Shown one piece after another: positions 20,170 through 32,700 of a stretch of DNA of 64,000 nucleotides. The notes under the pieces were generated by a model. It was not told the origin of the DNA. It worked only from the letters and a program-made list of their open reading frames with translations, and ran no database searches. The stretch is taken from assembly GCA_014529385.2 (NCBI GenBank), contig CM043953.1:65364372-65428371 (forward strand). The letters run 5' to 3'. Numbering within the stretch: the stretch's first letter is position 1; each line of letters starts with the position of its first letter. Made by a program: the position numbers and the translations under genes. This DNA is from Adiantum capillus-veneris. Its lineage: Eukaryota; Streptophyta; Polypodiopsida; Polypodiales; Pteridaceae.

Positions 20170-22012
20170 GAAATGAAATGTTATATTAACGTCTTCAAAA
20201 GGCCAAAATGACCTATGAAACCAAATTGTTACAAATTTGTGAATCTGATACCATGTCTGGGTACAAAAATACTAGAACAAAAATACTACTACTACTAGAG
20301 TCCATCCTCATCTGCACTATGGATGTCGAGAGAGTATGGCTCGAATACTCTGCTGTAGTCTCCGTCGATGTTGTGTAGCCCCCTCTCCTCAATCGTGGCC
20401 GTCTGGATCTCCCTAGCTCCAGTGCTCGGTTGATGAGAGTGCCGGTAGTGATCAAATGAGGGTGGGCCGAGCTTTGCAGTGATGGCTGCTCCTCTGGCTG
20501 TCCCATATCTAGTGAAAAGAAATCTGTAATCTGTCTCTCTCTATCTCTCCCCAGTAAAGTGTCTCTAGATTTGTGTAACTCAAGTAGATATAGCTCGACA
20601 TCTCTGATCCTCATAACTCATGACCCTAGAGAAAGGACCGAAACCCTCTCTAAATAAGCAGTGGAAACGGCCTTGAATCTCATAGTACACTATGCAATGA
20701 CATATGTAATGTAGCTCTGTCTTTGGCTCTAGCTGGCATAAGCAGCATATCTTGTTGTTTGATGGTATCCCTCTGAATCTACCAGTCTCAATCTCCAACT
20801 GATGTGAGGATGTGCGTATCTGACCAATGGCACACCGCAAAGCATGAGACATATGTGTGTCCATGTAGCTGGGTCGAATCACAAACCCATCTCCTATGTC
20901 CAAGTAGCCATCTTTGTGCCCAACTCCTGTGGCGACTCTATCCATGTCCTCCTGGTATTCAGCTGGATCAGGTCCTGACGAATGAGTCTAGTAATCTCCA
21001 CCCGTGTAAGAGACCTCGAGGGTGTCTGAAGAGAGTACTGGAAAGGGGGCAGCCTGTCCATGGTGAAGCCATGCATTCTGAAACCATGATGTTATCTGTG
21101 CATACCAGCATGAAGTGTCCCCCTGAAGAGCTAACTGCGTGGAAGACTCAAGGGCCAGTCTAGAATATCTGTCTCTAGTAGATCCCACAAGCTGTGCACA
21201 AAAAAGATTGATCTGGTAAGCGTCTCAATCTCCATAGGAGGGGCAGCTAGCTGTGCTCGAATGATAGCGTTCGGTACGGAGGCCTTGGCTCTGATCAGTC
21301 GAGAAATCATAGATACCAAGGGCCTCTCCATACGTCTCTAACCATCCTTGTCTACAGAAGGTCCCCATATCTGTACCGCATACAACATAGTTGAGGCTAC
21401 TAAAGTATCAAAGAGCCATAACTTTGTCCGAGGTTCCTGGAACTCAATCTACGAACACATCCTCTCCAAGCCTCCCAAGGCCGCATAAGCTCTAGTCAGT
21501 CTAGGCTCTGCTGCTCTCCCCAAAGAAAACCTCGGCCCAATGAAGACAACCCCAAGGTAAGTGTTGATGTCTAGATCCACTGTGGTGTGGTGTTAAACAC
21601 CATAACCTTGGTTTTACCAAGGTTTACAGACAATCCTATCCTCTGCAAAACTGTGTAATGCATCCAACTGTCGCTGCATACCCTCTGGTGAGTCAAAGAT
21701 CGACACAATATATCATCAGCATATAACAACAATGGGATCCACATCCCTGCTAGCTGGGCACCTCTATCACCCTCTCTGTCAATGTAATTTGATACCTCCT
21801 CAACATACATACCAAATAGAGTAGGAGACAATGGGCAAACTTGTTTCACCCCAATGGTGGAGTGAAGTAAATCAGATATCCCTCCCGGGTGCGTACATGT
21901 CTCATCACTGGTCTGTATAGAGCCATAATCCCCCAAAACACTATGGGCAACCCCATCTCCTGCAGTCTGCACATCAATCGAGCTCTCGGTACCATGTCAA
22001 TGCAATCGAGAT
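20166..22012 (-). mobile_element. LINE copy 4, 5'-truncated in the RT domain
   Basis: Same family, minus strand. Starting from the 3' tail GAAATGAAATG at 20166 it has the conserved 3' block (20190-20225), the ORF2 C-terminus and then the RT. The copy is truncated at about 22012 inside RT motif A (DMVPRARLMCRLQEMG), directly against the 3' end of LINE copy 5. 5' truncation is the normal outcome of target-primed reverse transcription. Confidence 0.8.
20300..22012 (-). pseudogene. LINE copy 4 ORF2: RT palm to C-terminus
   Basis: This is the only reverse transcriptase palm of this LINE family in the window. It carries TIGVKQVCPLSPTLFGMYV (about 21840; the family consensus has KQGCPLSP), LLLYADDIL with the catalytic YADD (about 21715) and GLSVNLGKTKVMVFN (about 21610). 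The connection region then runs down to the Cys/His cluster near 20720-20770 and the basic tail near 20330-20400. Frame breaks are seen near 21570, 21190 and 20900. Not functional. Confidence 0.8.
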
Positions 22013-22319
22013 GAAGTGAAATGTTATATTAAGCTCTTCAAAAGGCGAGAATGACCGATGAGATCAAAAAGTTACAACGCGGTGAATCTGATACAATGTC
22101 TGAGTACCAAAAAAAAAAAGGTACTGAAAAAAGGGGTACTATAGAATCCTAAACTGCTAGATGTGAACTAAGCAGCTAGCTAGAACTGTGTAGGATATGA
22201 GTAAGGGGGTGAAAGTAGTGAATGAGGGCTAATACAACACAATGTGAGAGCTGATACAAAGGTTGGTACAAGATGAGCAGGGTGTGCAATCCTCAAAAGA
22301 GCTAAATCATAGGAGATCC

Positions 22320-22782
22320 ATCATCAATCGTCGCTGGCGGACGTCATCAATCTCCTTCGATGGTCAATAGTCTGACCGTGTGTCGTACATGTTGGGCCAA
22401 AGTTATCCAAATCCTCTGATGCAGCCTCCATCGATGCTGTGTAGTCCTCTGCAGTCGTGGACGTGTGGATCTCCCTAGCTCGATCGCTCGATCGATCAAC
22501 GTGCCTCTGGTGTGAGGAGAATGTGAACTCAGTGTTGCGGTAGCTGCTCCTACGGCTGTCCACTGTCTGCTCTAAAGAAGTCTATGATGCGTCTCTAAGA
22601 TTGGCTAGTGTCTCCTCTCATCAGGCTCTCTTTGTGTCTGCGCAGCTCGAGCAAAAACAGTCCGAGACATCTTTGGCCCTCATACTTGAGGACTCTAGAG
22701 AGGGGTCCAAAGCCCTCTCTGAACAGGCAGTTAAAGCGGCCTCGTATCTTATCGTAAACTGGGCAGTGGCATGTGTAGTGCT
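22320..22782 (-). pseudogene. LINE copy 5 ORF2 C-terminus (left of copia X3)
   Basis: On the minus strand this reads the YTCHCPVYDKIRG segment, then FREGFGP, the LRRHKESLMRG block and the basic RRRLHQRI-like tail. It is parallel to copies 1 and 3, with frame breaks near 22600 and 22400. It is non-functional and continues across the copia insertion to 26112. Confidence 0.75.
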
Positions 22783-23059
22783 GAAAGCGCGAAGCAGAAA
22801 GTACCGATAGGTGCGCGTCGCGATGTAGTGCATGATTGGGGCAAGAAGCAGGAGGCACAATGGAGCAAAGAGCTAGCGCTAGAGATCGAAGCAGGGAGAG
22901 AGAGAGAGCTCATGTTTTTGGGGAAAACTCAAGAAGTGAATTTTGGGTTTTCCCACTTTTATTATAAGTGACTTAAAAAAAATGTGTCCAGGTTCAACTT
23001 GAACATAGACAAAGTATAAAAATGTACAAAAAGGGGTTATTTAGGCCTTTAACCCAACA
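22783..23059 (-). repeat. Copia X3 3' LTR
   Basis: About 277 bp, ending CCCAACA at 23059 in plus-strand sense (TGTTGGG at its 5' end on the minus strand). A CTCCCACCTAAAGG tract follows at 23063-23076, which is the polypurine tract on the minus strand. A short GA run lies within it. Confidence 0.75.
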
Positions 23060-23170
23060 ACCTCCCACCTAAAGGCATAAACGACGCCTTTAAATTAACC
23101 AACTCCCACCAACTGTATGCAATGCTCATGTTGAGGCTTAGCAAGAAGCTTGGTGAGAACATCTGCAGGG

Positions 23171-26106
23171 TTATCCTGTGTATGGATCTAAGTCAAGGTG
23201 ACTAGACCATTCTCCAATACCTGACGTATGAAGTGGTAGCGCACATTTGTGTTTGGTACGCGCATGGAACATGGCATTTTTGCCTAAATAGACAGCATTC
23301 TGGCTATCACAACCCAACACGGGTGTATGAGCAGGCATGTCAAGTTCTTTTGCAAGTCTGGCCAACCAAATGGCCTCCTTTGAAGCCTCTGTGGCTGAAA
23401 TATATTCAGCCTCAATAGTACTCAATGCCACAATTTTTTGCAACCTAGAACACCAAGAGACTGCACCACTGGCAATGGCAAATACATATCCATTGGTAGA
23501 TTTCTTGGTATCCATGTCACCTGCCATGTCTGCATCACAATATCCCTGCAACTTTAAGTCACTTTTTCCATAACAAATACACTTTGATTGTGTACCTTTC
23601 AAATATCTCAAAATGTATTTGACATTTTCCCAATGCGCTTTGCCAGGATTCGACATATATCGACTAACAACCCCCACTGCATAAGCAATGTCAAGACGAG
23701 TGGCAACCATAGCATACATAAGAGAACCACAAGCTGATGCATATGGGATTCCCTTCATTGCTTTCAATGCCACCTCATCCTGTGGGCAATCTGCTTTGCT
23801 AAGCTTGGTGTATGGAGGTAAAGGTACTCCAAGAGGCTTAGCATCAACCATATTAAACCTGTCAAGTACTTTTGCAATGTACCCTTCTTGAGATAAAAAC
23901 AACAATTTCAGCTTTCTATCTCTTTTAATACGCATGCCCAAAATATGTTGTGCATCACCCAAATCCTTTATAGCAAATGCTGAATTTAGCTTACGTTTCA
24001 TAGCATCAAGACTAGTCGTATGTTTCCCGGCAAGCAACATGTCATCAACATAGAGAACAAGAATGATGGGACTACCATCTTCATGCCTTTTCGTATACAA
24101 ACAATGATCTGCATGGCTGTGTTTAAAGCCTTGAGACAGCATAAAAGTGTCAAACTTCTTATACCACTGCCGTGATGATTGTCTCAAACCATACAAAGCC
24201 CTTTTCAGTTTGCATACAAGTTCCTCGTGTGTAGGAACTACAAAACCTTCAGGTTGTTTCATGTATATGTCCTCTTCAATGTCACCACGCAAAAACACTG
24301 TCTTTACATCCATTTGATTCAATTCCAAATCATGCACCGTAACGAGAGCAAAAAGGACACGTAAAGTTGTAAGCTTTACAATATGGAAAATAATTTATTG
24401 AAAATCAATTCCTTCTTTCTGTGCATATCCTTTTGCAACCAATCTTGCCTTGTACTTGGGTTTTTCATCCACAATCTTAATCTTGTACACCCATTTGTTA
24501 GGAAGAGCCTTTCTCCCTTTAGGCAATGGCACAAGATCCTAAGTATCATTTGTATACAAGGATTTCATTTCCTCTTGCATTGCAAGCTCCCACTTACTGC
24601 TTGACTCACATGACTTAGTCTCTTTATAAGTAAGAGGTTCACTCTCATCTGTCAACATTACATGATGCAAAGAGGGATTAAATCTCTGCAGTTGCCTTCT
24701 CAAATGAGTTGACCTGTGTACGCAATGATCTACATTCTCAGGTAACGGTTCTACATCATAAGGCAACTCATTTTCAGCTCTATCATGCTGCTAAAAATCT
24801 TTTTCAGCCAATTCAGGTGGCTGTCCATCCTAATTAGGAGCATCAATATCATGTCCCACCTCTTCTGGCTTAAGGTTAATCGGTTGATTATCAATTTCAG
24901 CTTGCGGTAATGCATCATGAGGCTCTTTTTCAACATCAATGGGTGGCACAGAAGGCTGAAATCTGACTGTTTTCGTGTCAGCATCAAATTTTGTAGCATT
25001 CTTAAGCAATTTTGCCTCATTGAATACTACATCTCGGCTACGAATTACCTTTCTAAACTGTGGTAACCACACTCTATAGCCCATTTCACCTTCTTCCCAT
25101 AACCTAGGAAGACTCCCTTAATGGACTTCATATCAAGCTTTGTTCTCAAGTCATTGCGTACATGAACGAAAGCTTCGCAGCCAAATACTCTCAAATGATC
25201 ATAAGAGGCAGGTTTGCCCGACCAAACCTCCTCTGAAATGTCATTTTTCAACGTACTATTAGGAGAGCAATTGCAAATATGAACTGCAGTTTTCAATGCC
25301 TCCCCCCAAAACTCTTGGGAAAGATTAGCGGTGGATAACATGCAACGCACTCTCTCGCATAAAGTACGATTATACCTCTCAGCCACATTATTAGAAGACG
25401 GAATATAAGGGGCTCTCAACTCCCGTTTAATCCCATTTTCATCACAAAAACGATGAAATTGAGCAGATACATGCTCTCCTCCATAATCAGATCTAAGACA
25501 TTTAAGCTTAGTACTCTTTTGAGTAGTGAGAAAAGCATGAAACCTCTTAAAAGCATTAAAAGTCTCTCTTACTTTTCAACAAATGCACCCATCCTTTCCT
25601 AGTACAGTCATCAATGAATGTAACAAAATACAATGCACCACCAAAAGACTTAACAGACATAGTGCATACATCGGAGTGAATCAGATCAAGAGGATTAGCT
25701 TTGCGAGAGACACTAGAGTAATAAGAAGATTTCTTTTGCTTTCCATAAAAATAATCGTTACAAAAATCCAAGTTTTTGCCTTTTACATCAACCCTCTTCA
25801 GAGAGGAAAGCACATCAATAGCCTTTTGGCTCATATGGACAAGTCTCTTTTGCTACAATTCCGTGTGTGAAGCAACTTCAGCAACAACAAGAAACTTGCC
25901 AGTCAAAGCGTTGCATCGAAGATAGTACAAAGTACCTCTTTTAGGCCCTTGAGCAACTTCCATGAACCCCCAGCAAAGAGGGTAGTATAACCATGTGCAT
26001 CTAACTGGCCAACAGATAGTAAACTTTTCTTAATGCCTTGTACAAACCTGACATCATTCAACACAAGCTCTTGACCATTGTTAAGAGCCAAACGCATGGT
26101 ATGCAT
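23171..26106 (-). pseudogene. Copia X3 polyprotein: integrase, RT, RNase H
   Basis: Domains in minus-strand order follow. A GAG-pre-integrase segment lies at about 26106-25903 (LNDVRFVQGIKKSLLSVGQL). The integrase core runs about 25834-25556 (LDLIHSDVC, VTFIDDCTRKGWVHLLK) and 25419-25045 (RAPYIPSSNNVAERYNRTL, LRVFGCEAFVHV). Reverse transcriptase and RNase H form one long frame at 24337-23171, with MDVKTVFLRGD, LYVDDMLLAG (the YVDD catalytic box), YCDADMAGD and STIEAEYISATEASKEA. The RT/RNase H frame is well preserved, but the linker and integrase have stops and frameshifts and the 5' end is missing. The domain order is that of Ty1/copia. Confidence 0.92.
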
Positions 26107-26111
26107 ACACA

Positions 26112-27112
26112 GTGCTCCTCACTCTCAATCTTTGCTGTGCAATGTCAACATATCCTCTCTGCTCTGGGGGGGCATGTGCAACTCTCCTTGCCTCAGTCTC
26201 TAGCTGGTATGAGGATACTCTGAGCTATCCAATGGCGACCTGTGCTCTATTTGGCTTGTAGACATCCATGTATCTCGGTCTCTAGACGAAGCCATCTGCT
26301 AGAATGGTAAGGAAGTGGTGCTTGTAGTATTGCCTCTACGTGGGGAGAGGCTCTTTGGGTGTGATCCATGTCTCCCGAATGTACAGCTGCCAGAGATCCT
26401 GTCTGAGAACTCTATTCCTCTCATTGTGTGAGAGGCGTGTGTGGGGAGAATCGGGATCATACTGGAAAGGAGGCAAATCCGTGATGTCCAAGCCATGGGA
26501 TGTGAATGACTCTATAACCTGTGACACATAGATGATGCTCTTGTAGCATAAGAATGTCAATCTCTCCTCCCACAAGGTATAGCTGAAGCTCCTGACGCAG
26601 TCGGCCCCTCTAACACTGAAACTAGGGTCCACCTAATCCTTGTACGTTCCATGAGACTATCCTCATGGGGAGCGAGAAAGAACTGCTGCTGCCGCAGCAG
26701 CTAACCGTGCTATCTTCGAGGCTGGCATGGATGGGGAGTAATCCGCATCCGAGCGTTCTCGAGATAGGCGAGACTGCAGAGAGTGTCTAGCCCAAGCCCA
26801 AGTAGACCGAGCGGTGCGTAAAGCAACCTCCTCTGTCCAGGAGTCCTCATGTATGTGTACATAGCATGGCGGGCGTTGCGCGTCAGCAAACAAGTGAACC
26901 ACAATGTGTCTACATCCTGCTGTGTCTGGAGGTGTCACAACAAACTTGGCCAATGGCCAAAGAGTCTGAAGCAAGTCTGTAACCCCTAGGTCTCCCACGT
27001 AATGAGAGAACTCTAGGGCCTGTGTCTGCAGGCACTCCAACACTGAGTCTATAGTCCACTTAGCCTGGTCCCTGCCGCATAGGGGAAAAGAGAAGCCAAC
27101 CGCTGAGTCCAA
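26112..27112 (-). pseudogene. LINE copy 5 ORF2 fragment and unknown ORF
   Basis: Near 26240-26330 a RPRYMDVYKPNRAQVAIGQLR stretch matches the RPRYMDTHLSHG...CAIGQIR block of the other LINE copies. Near 26336-26632 the frame matches the DLPPFQYDPDS / LRQDLWQL block. Upstream, an open frame of 149 codons (27112-26663) is not recognised. It contains WTIDSVLECLQTQALEF and an Ala-rich end. The reverse transcriptase is missing, again consistent with internal deletion. Confidence 0.55.
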
Positions 27113-27329
27113 GGCCTCTATCCCCCTAGCTGTAAGGAACAGAACGTGAACTCTGAAGCAGGTTGCCTCAAGGTCTGGTGAGGGGTCGCCGAGAAACCGT
27201 GTAAAGTCGTAGGCAAAGAAATCCCAACAACAACGAATGTCGAAGCTCGTCGACCACGAGGAACTGCTGCGAAGGGAGACGTCTGCACCAGAAGAGGGGG
27301 TCGCAAGAAAGGCTGTCCCTCTCTCGCTA

Positions 27330-28315
27330 AGCGACTCGTGGAAAAGGCGCTGCCAAGAGATCTCCTAGTAGTCGAGGAAGGCCTTGCCCCCTAGGACGGC
27401 TGCGAGACTCGAGCGGGAGGGGGTGAGAGAGCAGGGGGGGAGGGGGATCAACAAAGGTAGGAGGGCGAGATGGAGAGGTAGAGCAAGGAGGAGGAGGGGG
27501 GGAGGGGGAACTCGGGGAGAGGAGGGGTTGTCGAGGGTGAGGCTGAAGTGGAGGCTGGAGCAAGGACCTCGTCCTGCTAAAGAGGGTCGAAACGGTTCCC
27601 CGTGGGAACCCACTATTGTTGGGCAGGAGCTTGAGGACCACTCTGAGTGCCAAGCTGGCGCGGTGGCCCTTGCCACGAACCTATGTCAGCCCTCCTCCGC
27701 TTGAGCCCAAGGCTCAGAGGATGGCTCTGTCTGCGGACTCGGTGAATCTGCCTGCTGCTGATGGCCAGCCCTTGCTAGCTTGGGCTGAGCCTGTGGTGTG
27801 GATCGGGGTCTCCTTTGTGGACAAGCCTTCGCAAGATGGCCGATCTGTCAACAAATGAAACATTGATTCTTGAGGCCCGAATACTCCACGCTCTGTCTGA
27901 ACCAACCCCCACTCACCCGAGGAAGTAGGATGACCTTGGGGAGAGTATGGGTGTGCTTAACCAGAACACGTACTGAGGGAATGCCAGCCGCCTTGGCAGC
28001 TACTGAGGCTGCCGTGCGAGGTGTCTCCAGGACAGTTCCAATCGCTAAGCCTATCCTGGACAAAAGTGGTAAGCACTTCCTCCTCAAACCAGGAAAGCAG
28101 ACGGAGATTGGGAGGTCTGCCTCCTCTACCAGAACATCTAAAGCTGGGCCAAAACCATGTCCTTACTGTCAAAAGTGGGCTCGAACTGCTCGGATGGTCA
28201 AAGGGCTCATTGCGATGACCTTGGACGCCATCTCAGAGGTCTCAAACTCTATCTGATAGTAGCCGCGGGCAGTAGCTGCGAGCACGCGATCAATGCACAT
28301 CAATTCTCTGTCACA
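27330..28315 (-). pseudogene. LINE copy 5 ORF1: DUF4283-like with CCHC knuckle
   Basis: On the minus strand the reading starts near 28315 (RELMCIDRVLAATARGYYQ), continues through IEFETSEMASKVIAMSPLTI (about 28250) and RIGLAIGTVLETPRTAA (about 28040). It reaches a zinc knuckle CFICWQIGHLAKAC at about 27845-27800, spacing C-x2-C-x4-H-x4-C. A Pro/Ser-rich low-complexity tail follows (27360-27680). This layout is that of plant L1-type ORF1 (gag-like) proteins. It differs from the coiled-coil ORF1 of copy 3 although the ORF2 C-termini are related. Stops occur near 28170 and 27700. Confidence 0.6.
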
Positions 28316-29406
28316 TGTTACCTAGATGGAATGAAGTTAGTTAGACGAATGGAAAAGCCGATTTCCACATTATGAAGTTGGGCAATTGCGATGTTCTCTT
28401 GGGCATACCCGGCACGACAAGAATGATGCGACTCTCCAGGTTCGGAACCGAACCATTACCGTGATACAGAAGGGCAAACCAGTCATCCTCAAAGTTCGGT
28501 TGTCCGAACAAAGCCCTGAATGAACTCTCTAGCTGTTTTATAGTTAGATACTTTTGAACATTGTTTGAGAAAGTATTGTTTGAAATGGATACTATCTGTT
28601 TTAAGCCTGTCTTGGTGCCGATTTGAACTGTTTGACTTTGGTTTTAATACTGGTTTCATTGATTGGTGATTTTACTCCCGGGCGGAGAAGTGAGAAATAT
28701 TGTTTTGGTAGTGTTTGAACCTCGGGATGACGCAGACCGATGTCTAGGGAACGTTTCGTTGTATGTTTAGAAACCTAGGAACGACGCAGACCGATGTCTG
28801 GGAAGCGTTCAGTTGTATGCTAGAAAACCTCCAAACAACGTAGACCGATGTCTGGGGAGCGTTTGGTTGTATGCTTGAACCTCTAAGCGACGCAGACTAC
28901 GGTCTGGGGACCGTTTGGTTGTACAGTCCTTTGAGCTCATGGCCCGGACCTTTTTAGGTTATTTGCGGAGGGAGTGACAAGGTAGTCGTTGAGTAGCTTC
29001 ATACCGTAGACCGTTCGTCTTGGGGGAGTGCTCATCGGCGCTGTTCGTTGTGTCTTGTAACATGGATATGTAAGCATTTTTGTTGCATTGTTATGTGCCA
29101 AGCACTAAATGTTCCTAATTGGATGAGATTGCTGGGTATGTAATTTTAGTGCATCAAGACACCCGTGGAAGATCAGTGCGGTCTGGGTGTGATGGCTAAT
29201 TTTACTACGCAGGAATATCAAGAGTTTTGATGTGGATGAAAGGAGAAGCGAATTCCTTGATCAAAAGAGCCGAAAGGCGAAGCCAACTCCTTATAAAAAA
29301 AGAAAAGAGCAAATTGATTGTCCCTCGGATTGTCCTTGAGCTAACTTGAGTTGTTTTGTAGATATGTTGTAATCGCGGATGATTACTTTCTTTCAAGAAG
29401 GAGGGA
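28300..29406 (+). mobile_element. LTR element A, internal region with retropepsin remnant
   Basis: Near 28370-28520 the plus strand reads, over one frameshift, LGNCDVLLGIP followed by KNDATLQVRNRTITVIQ. This resembles the C-terminal part of a Ty3/gypsy-type aspartic protease. No RT, RNase H or integrase follows. The remaining 0.9 kb is non-coding apart from a four-unit tandem repeat (28717-28925), and it ends in the purine tract AGAAGGAGGGA at 29396-29406, directly before the LTR. The element therefore looks non-autonomous. The 5' LTR is missing, and the left edge abuts LINE copy 5. Confidence 0.55.
28717..28925. repeat. Tandem repeat, four units of about 50-55 bp
   Basis: Four diverged units each contain GACGCAGACCGATGTCTGGG or a close variant, followed by CGTTTGGTTGTATG. 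They start near 28717, 28771, 28825 and 28876. They lie inside LTR element A. Confidence 0.85.
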
Positions 29407-29719
29407 TGTCACAAATTGCTGACGTGTCAAGCCATTGAAGAACGGAGCCAGCTTGCAGATCCCTACGGAGGGGCCTAAACCCTAAGTGAAGAAGCAGAAG
29501 CAGCCGAAGAAGTTTTACCAACTTGCAAAGTCTTGCCGAGTGGACTATTTTTAAAGAGAAGTTCCCGCCAACTTATGGGACCCCGTATGATAGGGCCCAA
29601 GTAACCCCAAAGACATTAAAGTAAAGCAGTTGATGACGTGGCAGCAATACGGATGCTCTACAAAATGCGTTGTCATGCTGACGTGGTAGCTTGTACGGAT
29701 TTCCACGAGTTGCGTTGCT

Positions 29720-32700
29720 CAAGGTAGTTAGGTACGTAGTGTTCGTACAAATTCGGTATGTAAGGTACGTAGTACAGAATGGATTGAGTTTTTAGGTACG
29801 TAAAAATTTGTCCTTTTTTTTACACAGCCAGGAGGAACTTTATACATTTACTTATGCATTCACCAAGACTTCAAATAAAGACTAGCAAATCAATAGTACA
29901 CCGTTACAAATGCCAAAAACTGGAGTCCACGACTCTAACCAAACAATGAAAACGCAAAGCTGAGATTAGCTAACAATCGATCAATGTCTACAAACAAATA
30001 GTATTAGATGTTTGCTGCCATGGTCACATAAAACTAAGAGCATCAAAATAAATACATAGTGAATCATGAAAATGATAAATCCAAGACTGAAGTCTGAAGT
30101 CCTGACTCCAATAACTAGTAAGCACTAAAAATCGCACACTCAGCACTGCACTCAAAAGATATCATCATCATCAGAGGACGATGAAGATGATGAGGACATC
30201 TCTGCCTCTGTGAGGACATTGCCCTCATCATCATACTCTGGCCCTGTAAATCTTGGGTCCCCTGGTGTGTCTACATCATCCTCATGTGGATCACCCTGCT
30301 CTGAAGTTTGGAGGAGATGAACAATCGGGTTCGCTCGAACCCGAGGTGTGCGTATAGGAAGCTTCCCAGTCCGAATGCTCTCTCGCCGTGTGATGTCAGG
30401 ATTTGCAGCCTCTTGCCGGAGAGGGATGCTCAAGGCCCGAGCGCGTGACGTGGTGACTCGCCTATCCACACTCTCCAACTCTCTGTGAAGCTCTCGCAGT
30501 ATCTCCTCCTGCTCGTCTCTGATACGAGTATCTTTCTCCTCTACTGAAGGGTCTGGAACCATCTCTCCTCCGTAGGATCCACCTGCACCAACATTGATAA
30601 AATCCATAAAGATTTAAAGATACTTCAAGTAATTCAACCTAGCCTATACGAGTATATACGAGCCTTTAGCGGACTGAAGCATGAAACAAAGTTCAAACCT
30701 GCTTGGGATTTCCCAAAGCATGGAAAGAGCGCACTAGCCTCATGTTCGCTCGATAGTACACCAACTTCTTTAGCTGGGTCGTGCTCAATTTGTTCCTGAT
30801 CTTCGTGTGCACCAAGGAGGATGCACTCCAATTGCGCTCACAAGCGCCAACTGAACAATCCTGATGGCAATGTAGTAATGTATACGAGGTGCAAATCTTT
30901 AGAGGACAAAGGTGTAGAAGGTCAACATTTTAGGCACAACTCACAAACATGTTACAACTTGAGTACCTGAGAGAGAATACGTAGAGCTAGCTTGCAAATT
31001 TGTGGAAGACCTGAACTTCCATAGTTCTGCCACCAACTTAGGGGAAGCTTGGTAGCCTCGGGTCTCACTGCAACACTCCTCATGAAAGTAGGACCCAAGT
31101 TGTTCATGAAGCTTGACATCTCACCATCTATGATCAACTGCTCATCCTCGCTGAACATGAAATTGAGGTACTCCGAACGAAGGGTCAACAAGGCCATGTT
31201 TCCAAAAAGCTCGGGCTTCTTGTAGAAGGGATGGAGTAGAGCCGCCATCCCATGAATGGGATGACGCATATACTGCCATCGACTATCTACAATAGCTAGA
31301 ATGTCGTTCCGTCTGCAAGTTCAAAAAGAACAATCATTGAATCTGAGATTGGCAGATTGCCTAACATTCTATTTTTAAAAAAGCAAGGTAAGCAACCTAA
31401 TGAATCAATGATTCTTACCGCTCTAGAGGTAGTGTCGTGCACGTCTCAACGTGTCCTCTCATCTGCATAAAAAGATGAAATACTAGACCAAGGGTAGATC
31501 CCTCCATATGTATCACGCGCAAGAGAACAAAGAGTGGCAGAAGAGCCATGGCAAAGCTATGCACCTCTGTCGAGAAGGCTTCATCTAGAACCTTCCTCTG
31601 AATGGCCTTGGTAGGCTCCTGTCCTGCATGGCGCATTAGGCGCTACTTTGGATCCACGAAAGTCTACAAAAGTGGGTCCCTCAGCTTGTACAATCTCTGA
31701 AGAAAAAGGTACATGTATGCAAACCTGGTCTTCGAGGGCCGCACCATATCCAATGTGCAGTGGCTCCTGAAGATCGATAGAGCTTGGTGCTTCTTGCGGA
31801 AAAAAGTGGTAATCCTCGTTGCCTCAGACACAATAGGCTGAACCCATGGCAATTTTCCTATGTCCTCCATGAGTAAGTCTAGGCAATGGGCGGCACATGG
31901 AGTTTACACAATGCAAGGGAAATCCCTCTCTACCAATCATCCATGGCCTTGCAATTGCTAGCATTATCGGTAACAACCTGCAAGTAGCCAAACAATGCAC
32001 ATTGAAATAGTAGAGATAGAACAGAAAACACAAGGAGAAGAGATGCCAGCAACAAGATTGGGAGATTGAGTTTACCTGCACCACATTCTCCTTTCCCACC
32101 TCAAGAATGGCTTGACGAATATGTTTGTAGTTGAACTCTGCAGTGATCTTCTCACCTGCCTTTCCGGCATCCACGGCTCTCAAAAAGTACGTACCAAGGC
32201 AAGATGAGACTATAATGTTGATGATGTGGCGTCCACGTACATCACTCCATCCATCAAAAATGATAGAACACCCAAAAGTCTGCCACCTAGCTTTTACTGG
32301 AGTGACTGTTCTGTCACCGCTTTCTGCTCATCTAGCATACTTGTACGCATCTTGTTGTAATCCAAGCCAATCCACGACTCTGTGGGGCCAACTTGAGAAA
32401 TGGCTCTGACCATCCTCTTCCATTGATCTGTTCGCAGCACATTGAATGCAATATTGCACTCTACAAGAGTGCGAGCAATCTCCACTATCTTTTGTCTCTC
32501 TTTCACCCAAGACTGAGAGTTTACGCGTGAAGGCAACATGGTCTGCCTCGGTGCATTGGTGGGAGCTATAGACCGTTCATCCCCAATGTCCTCCTCATCA
32601 TGCCCTGCTACACAAGCTCTTTTCCTACTAGTGCCGACATTGGAGGGCACACTAGTCTGAGAGCCAGAACCCATCCCTCCATCTCTTGGATTGTCACCAA

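Larger units (their letters stand above)
22783..26111 (-). mobile_element. Copia X3, 5'-truncated, with target duplication
   Basis: A copia element with a 3' LTR (22783-23059) but no 5' LTR, primer-binding site or gag start. It begins inside the pre-integrase region at 26111. Both junctions carry GTGCT (AGTGCT if the preceding base is included), matching the 5-bp duplication made by copia integrase. The target is LINE copy 5. Confidence 0.8.
22013..28315 (-). mobile_element. LINE copy 5, split by copia X3
   Basis: The left part (22013-22782) carries the 3' block and the ORF2 C-terminus up to the HYTCHCPVY segment. The right part (26112-28315) resumes at the homologous position, with ERIC...ESEEH immediately before it. 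The two halves share GTGCT (22778-22782 and 26112-26116) at the copia junctions. This shows one LINE interrupted by a later insertion and not two elements. Upstream it carries an ORF1 of a different type from copy 3. Confidence 0.7.

Noticed and set aside
27327-27704. Overlapping frames on both strands rich in Pro, Leu or Arg, Gly
   Set aside because: They arise from a G-rich/C-rich low-complexity stretch in the LINE ORF1 tail and not from separate genes.
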